Shown here one piece after another: positions 6,126-6,655 of a stretch of 6,655 nt of DNA. Position 1 is the first letter of the stretch, and each line of letters begins with the position of its first letter. Both the position numbers and the translations under genes were made by a program. The notes beneath the pieces are model-generated. The model was given only the letters and a program-made list of their open reading frames with translations, ran no database searches and was not told where the DNA came from. Source of the stretch: Planctomicrobium sp. (GTDB lineage Bacteria; Planctomycetota; Planctomycetia; Planctomycetales; Planctomycetaceae); the NCBI GenBank assembly GCA_018659505.1, contig JABJMI010000326.1:1-6655 (forward strand). Reading direction: 5' to 3'.

Positions 6126-6655
6126 ATGCGTATCCTGGTGCTCAACCTTGTTCTCTTTTCATTTGTGTGGATGATCCGCACGACTGTTGCTGATGACGCA
6201 CCCATCACAGACGAACGGCTGACAGCTGGCTGGGAAGAGTCACAGTTTCTGGCGTTACAGTCCTCGATCAAGGAACTCGCTCGACTTCGACAGAGTTACA
6301 ATACCCTCTCAATTCAACGGTCAATCGTTGGTCCCAATGAAGACGGTCCTCGTCGTGAACGACACTATCGAAAGTGTGCACTTGTGAGGACGATCGGTGA
6401 TGTCACTTGGATTCGCTATGTTTACAATTTCGGTGACTCTGAAAATCCAGACGTCACGAGCCAGACTGAGTGGATTATTGACGGAGACCGAATTTTGCAA
6501 GTCGGTCGTGCAGGCAGTTCAACTAACGCAAGATGTTACGTTGGTCTGGAAAACCGAATTGGACACGAACTACAGAGCCTTCGATCTCGCGTGATTTACC
6601 CAAATCGACTCTGGACACTCCCCCTTTCGCTCCGTCGCATCTCGGTGCGATATCG
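6126..6655 (+). CDS. Predicted exported protein of unknown function, 3' end outside window
   Basis: An open frame from ATG 6126 to the window end, 176 codons with no stop. It begins 6 nt after the kinase stop, so it is very likely in the same transcript and may be translationally coupled; no clear ribosome site of its own is visible. The N-terminus looks like a Sec signal: MRILVLNLVLFSFVWMIRTTVA with cleavage likely after VADD or TVA (about residues 22-24). The mature part is soluble, with a helical stretch (SQFLALQSSIKELARLRQSY, about 39-58) followed by alternating beta-like segments such as RHYRKCALVRTIGDVTWIRYV in pieces around 79-99. I do not recognise a domain. Its position beyond an envelope kinase suggests an outer, possibly sensory or effector, partner; that is inference only. 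Confidence 0.75.
   Translation, partial: MRILVLNLVLFSFVWMIRTTVADDAPITDERLTAGWEESQFLALQSSIKELARLRQSYNTLSIQRSIVGPNEDGPRRERHYRKCALVRTIGDVTWIRYVYNFGDSENPDVTSQTEWIIDGDRILQVGRAGSSTNARCYVGLENRIGHELQSLRSRVIYPNRLWTLPLSLRRISVRY

Noticed and set aside
6397..6594. Short plus-strand frame inside the third gene of the sigma-kinase unit
   Set aside because: It is a shadow of the longer frame from 6126, which has a signal peptide and a start 6 nt after the kinase stop.
1..6655. CRISPR array, tRNA, rRNA or riboswitch
   Set aside because: No regularly spaced direct repeats, cloverleaf or known riboswitch core was seen on either strand by eye.

Overview
The window looks like chromosomal DNA from a planctomycete. 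Three things point there: a DUF1559 prepilin-like protein with a GFTxxE N-terminus and a C-terminal H-X9-DG motif, an ECF sigma factor next to a serine/threonine kinase, and a kinase of the planctomycete type (N-terminal helical domain, DFN in place of DFG, GGTLPYMSPEQL, membrane anchor, TPR repeats). No genus can be named from the sequence alone.

Layout. (1) 3-1033 is the edge of a mobile-element remnant: the C-terminal half of a tyrosine recombinase (+, cut by the window edge) converges on a serine recombinase (-) that keeps its catalytic domain but ends at a CGA-to-TGA-type stop and has no helix-turn-helix domain. (2) 1034-1341 holds no gene, only small palindromes. (3) 2814-1342 is a two-gene minus-strand unit: a DUF1559 prepilin-like protein followed by a small lipoprotein. 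(4) 2815-3349 is the divergent intergenic region, with four GC-rich REP-like arms that form two hairpins. (5) 3350-6655 is a plus-strand unit: ECF sigma factor, Ser/Thr kinase, and a third gene for an exported protein that starts 6 nt after the kinase stop and runs off the window.

How the genes work together. Sigma factor, transmembrane kinase and exported protein form a compact co-oriented set that suggests an envelope-linked signalling unit in which the kinase may control the sigma factor. In this copy the kinase is broken. Its N-lobe (glycine loop and lysine) and its C-lobe (HRD, DFN, membrane anchor, TPRs) are in different frames. About 15 residues that should carry the alpha-C region are also missing between them, so a frameshift alone would not repair it.

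I found no CRISPR array, tRNA, rRNA or clearly new multi-gene system. The most notable signals are the deletion-split kinase, the decayed serine recombinase and the REP-like hairpin pair.
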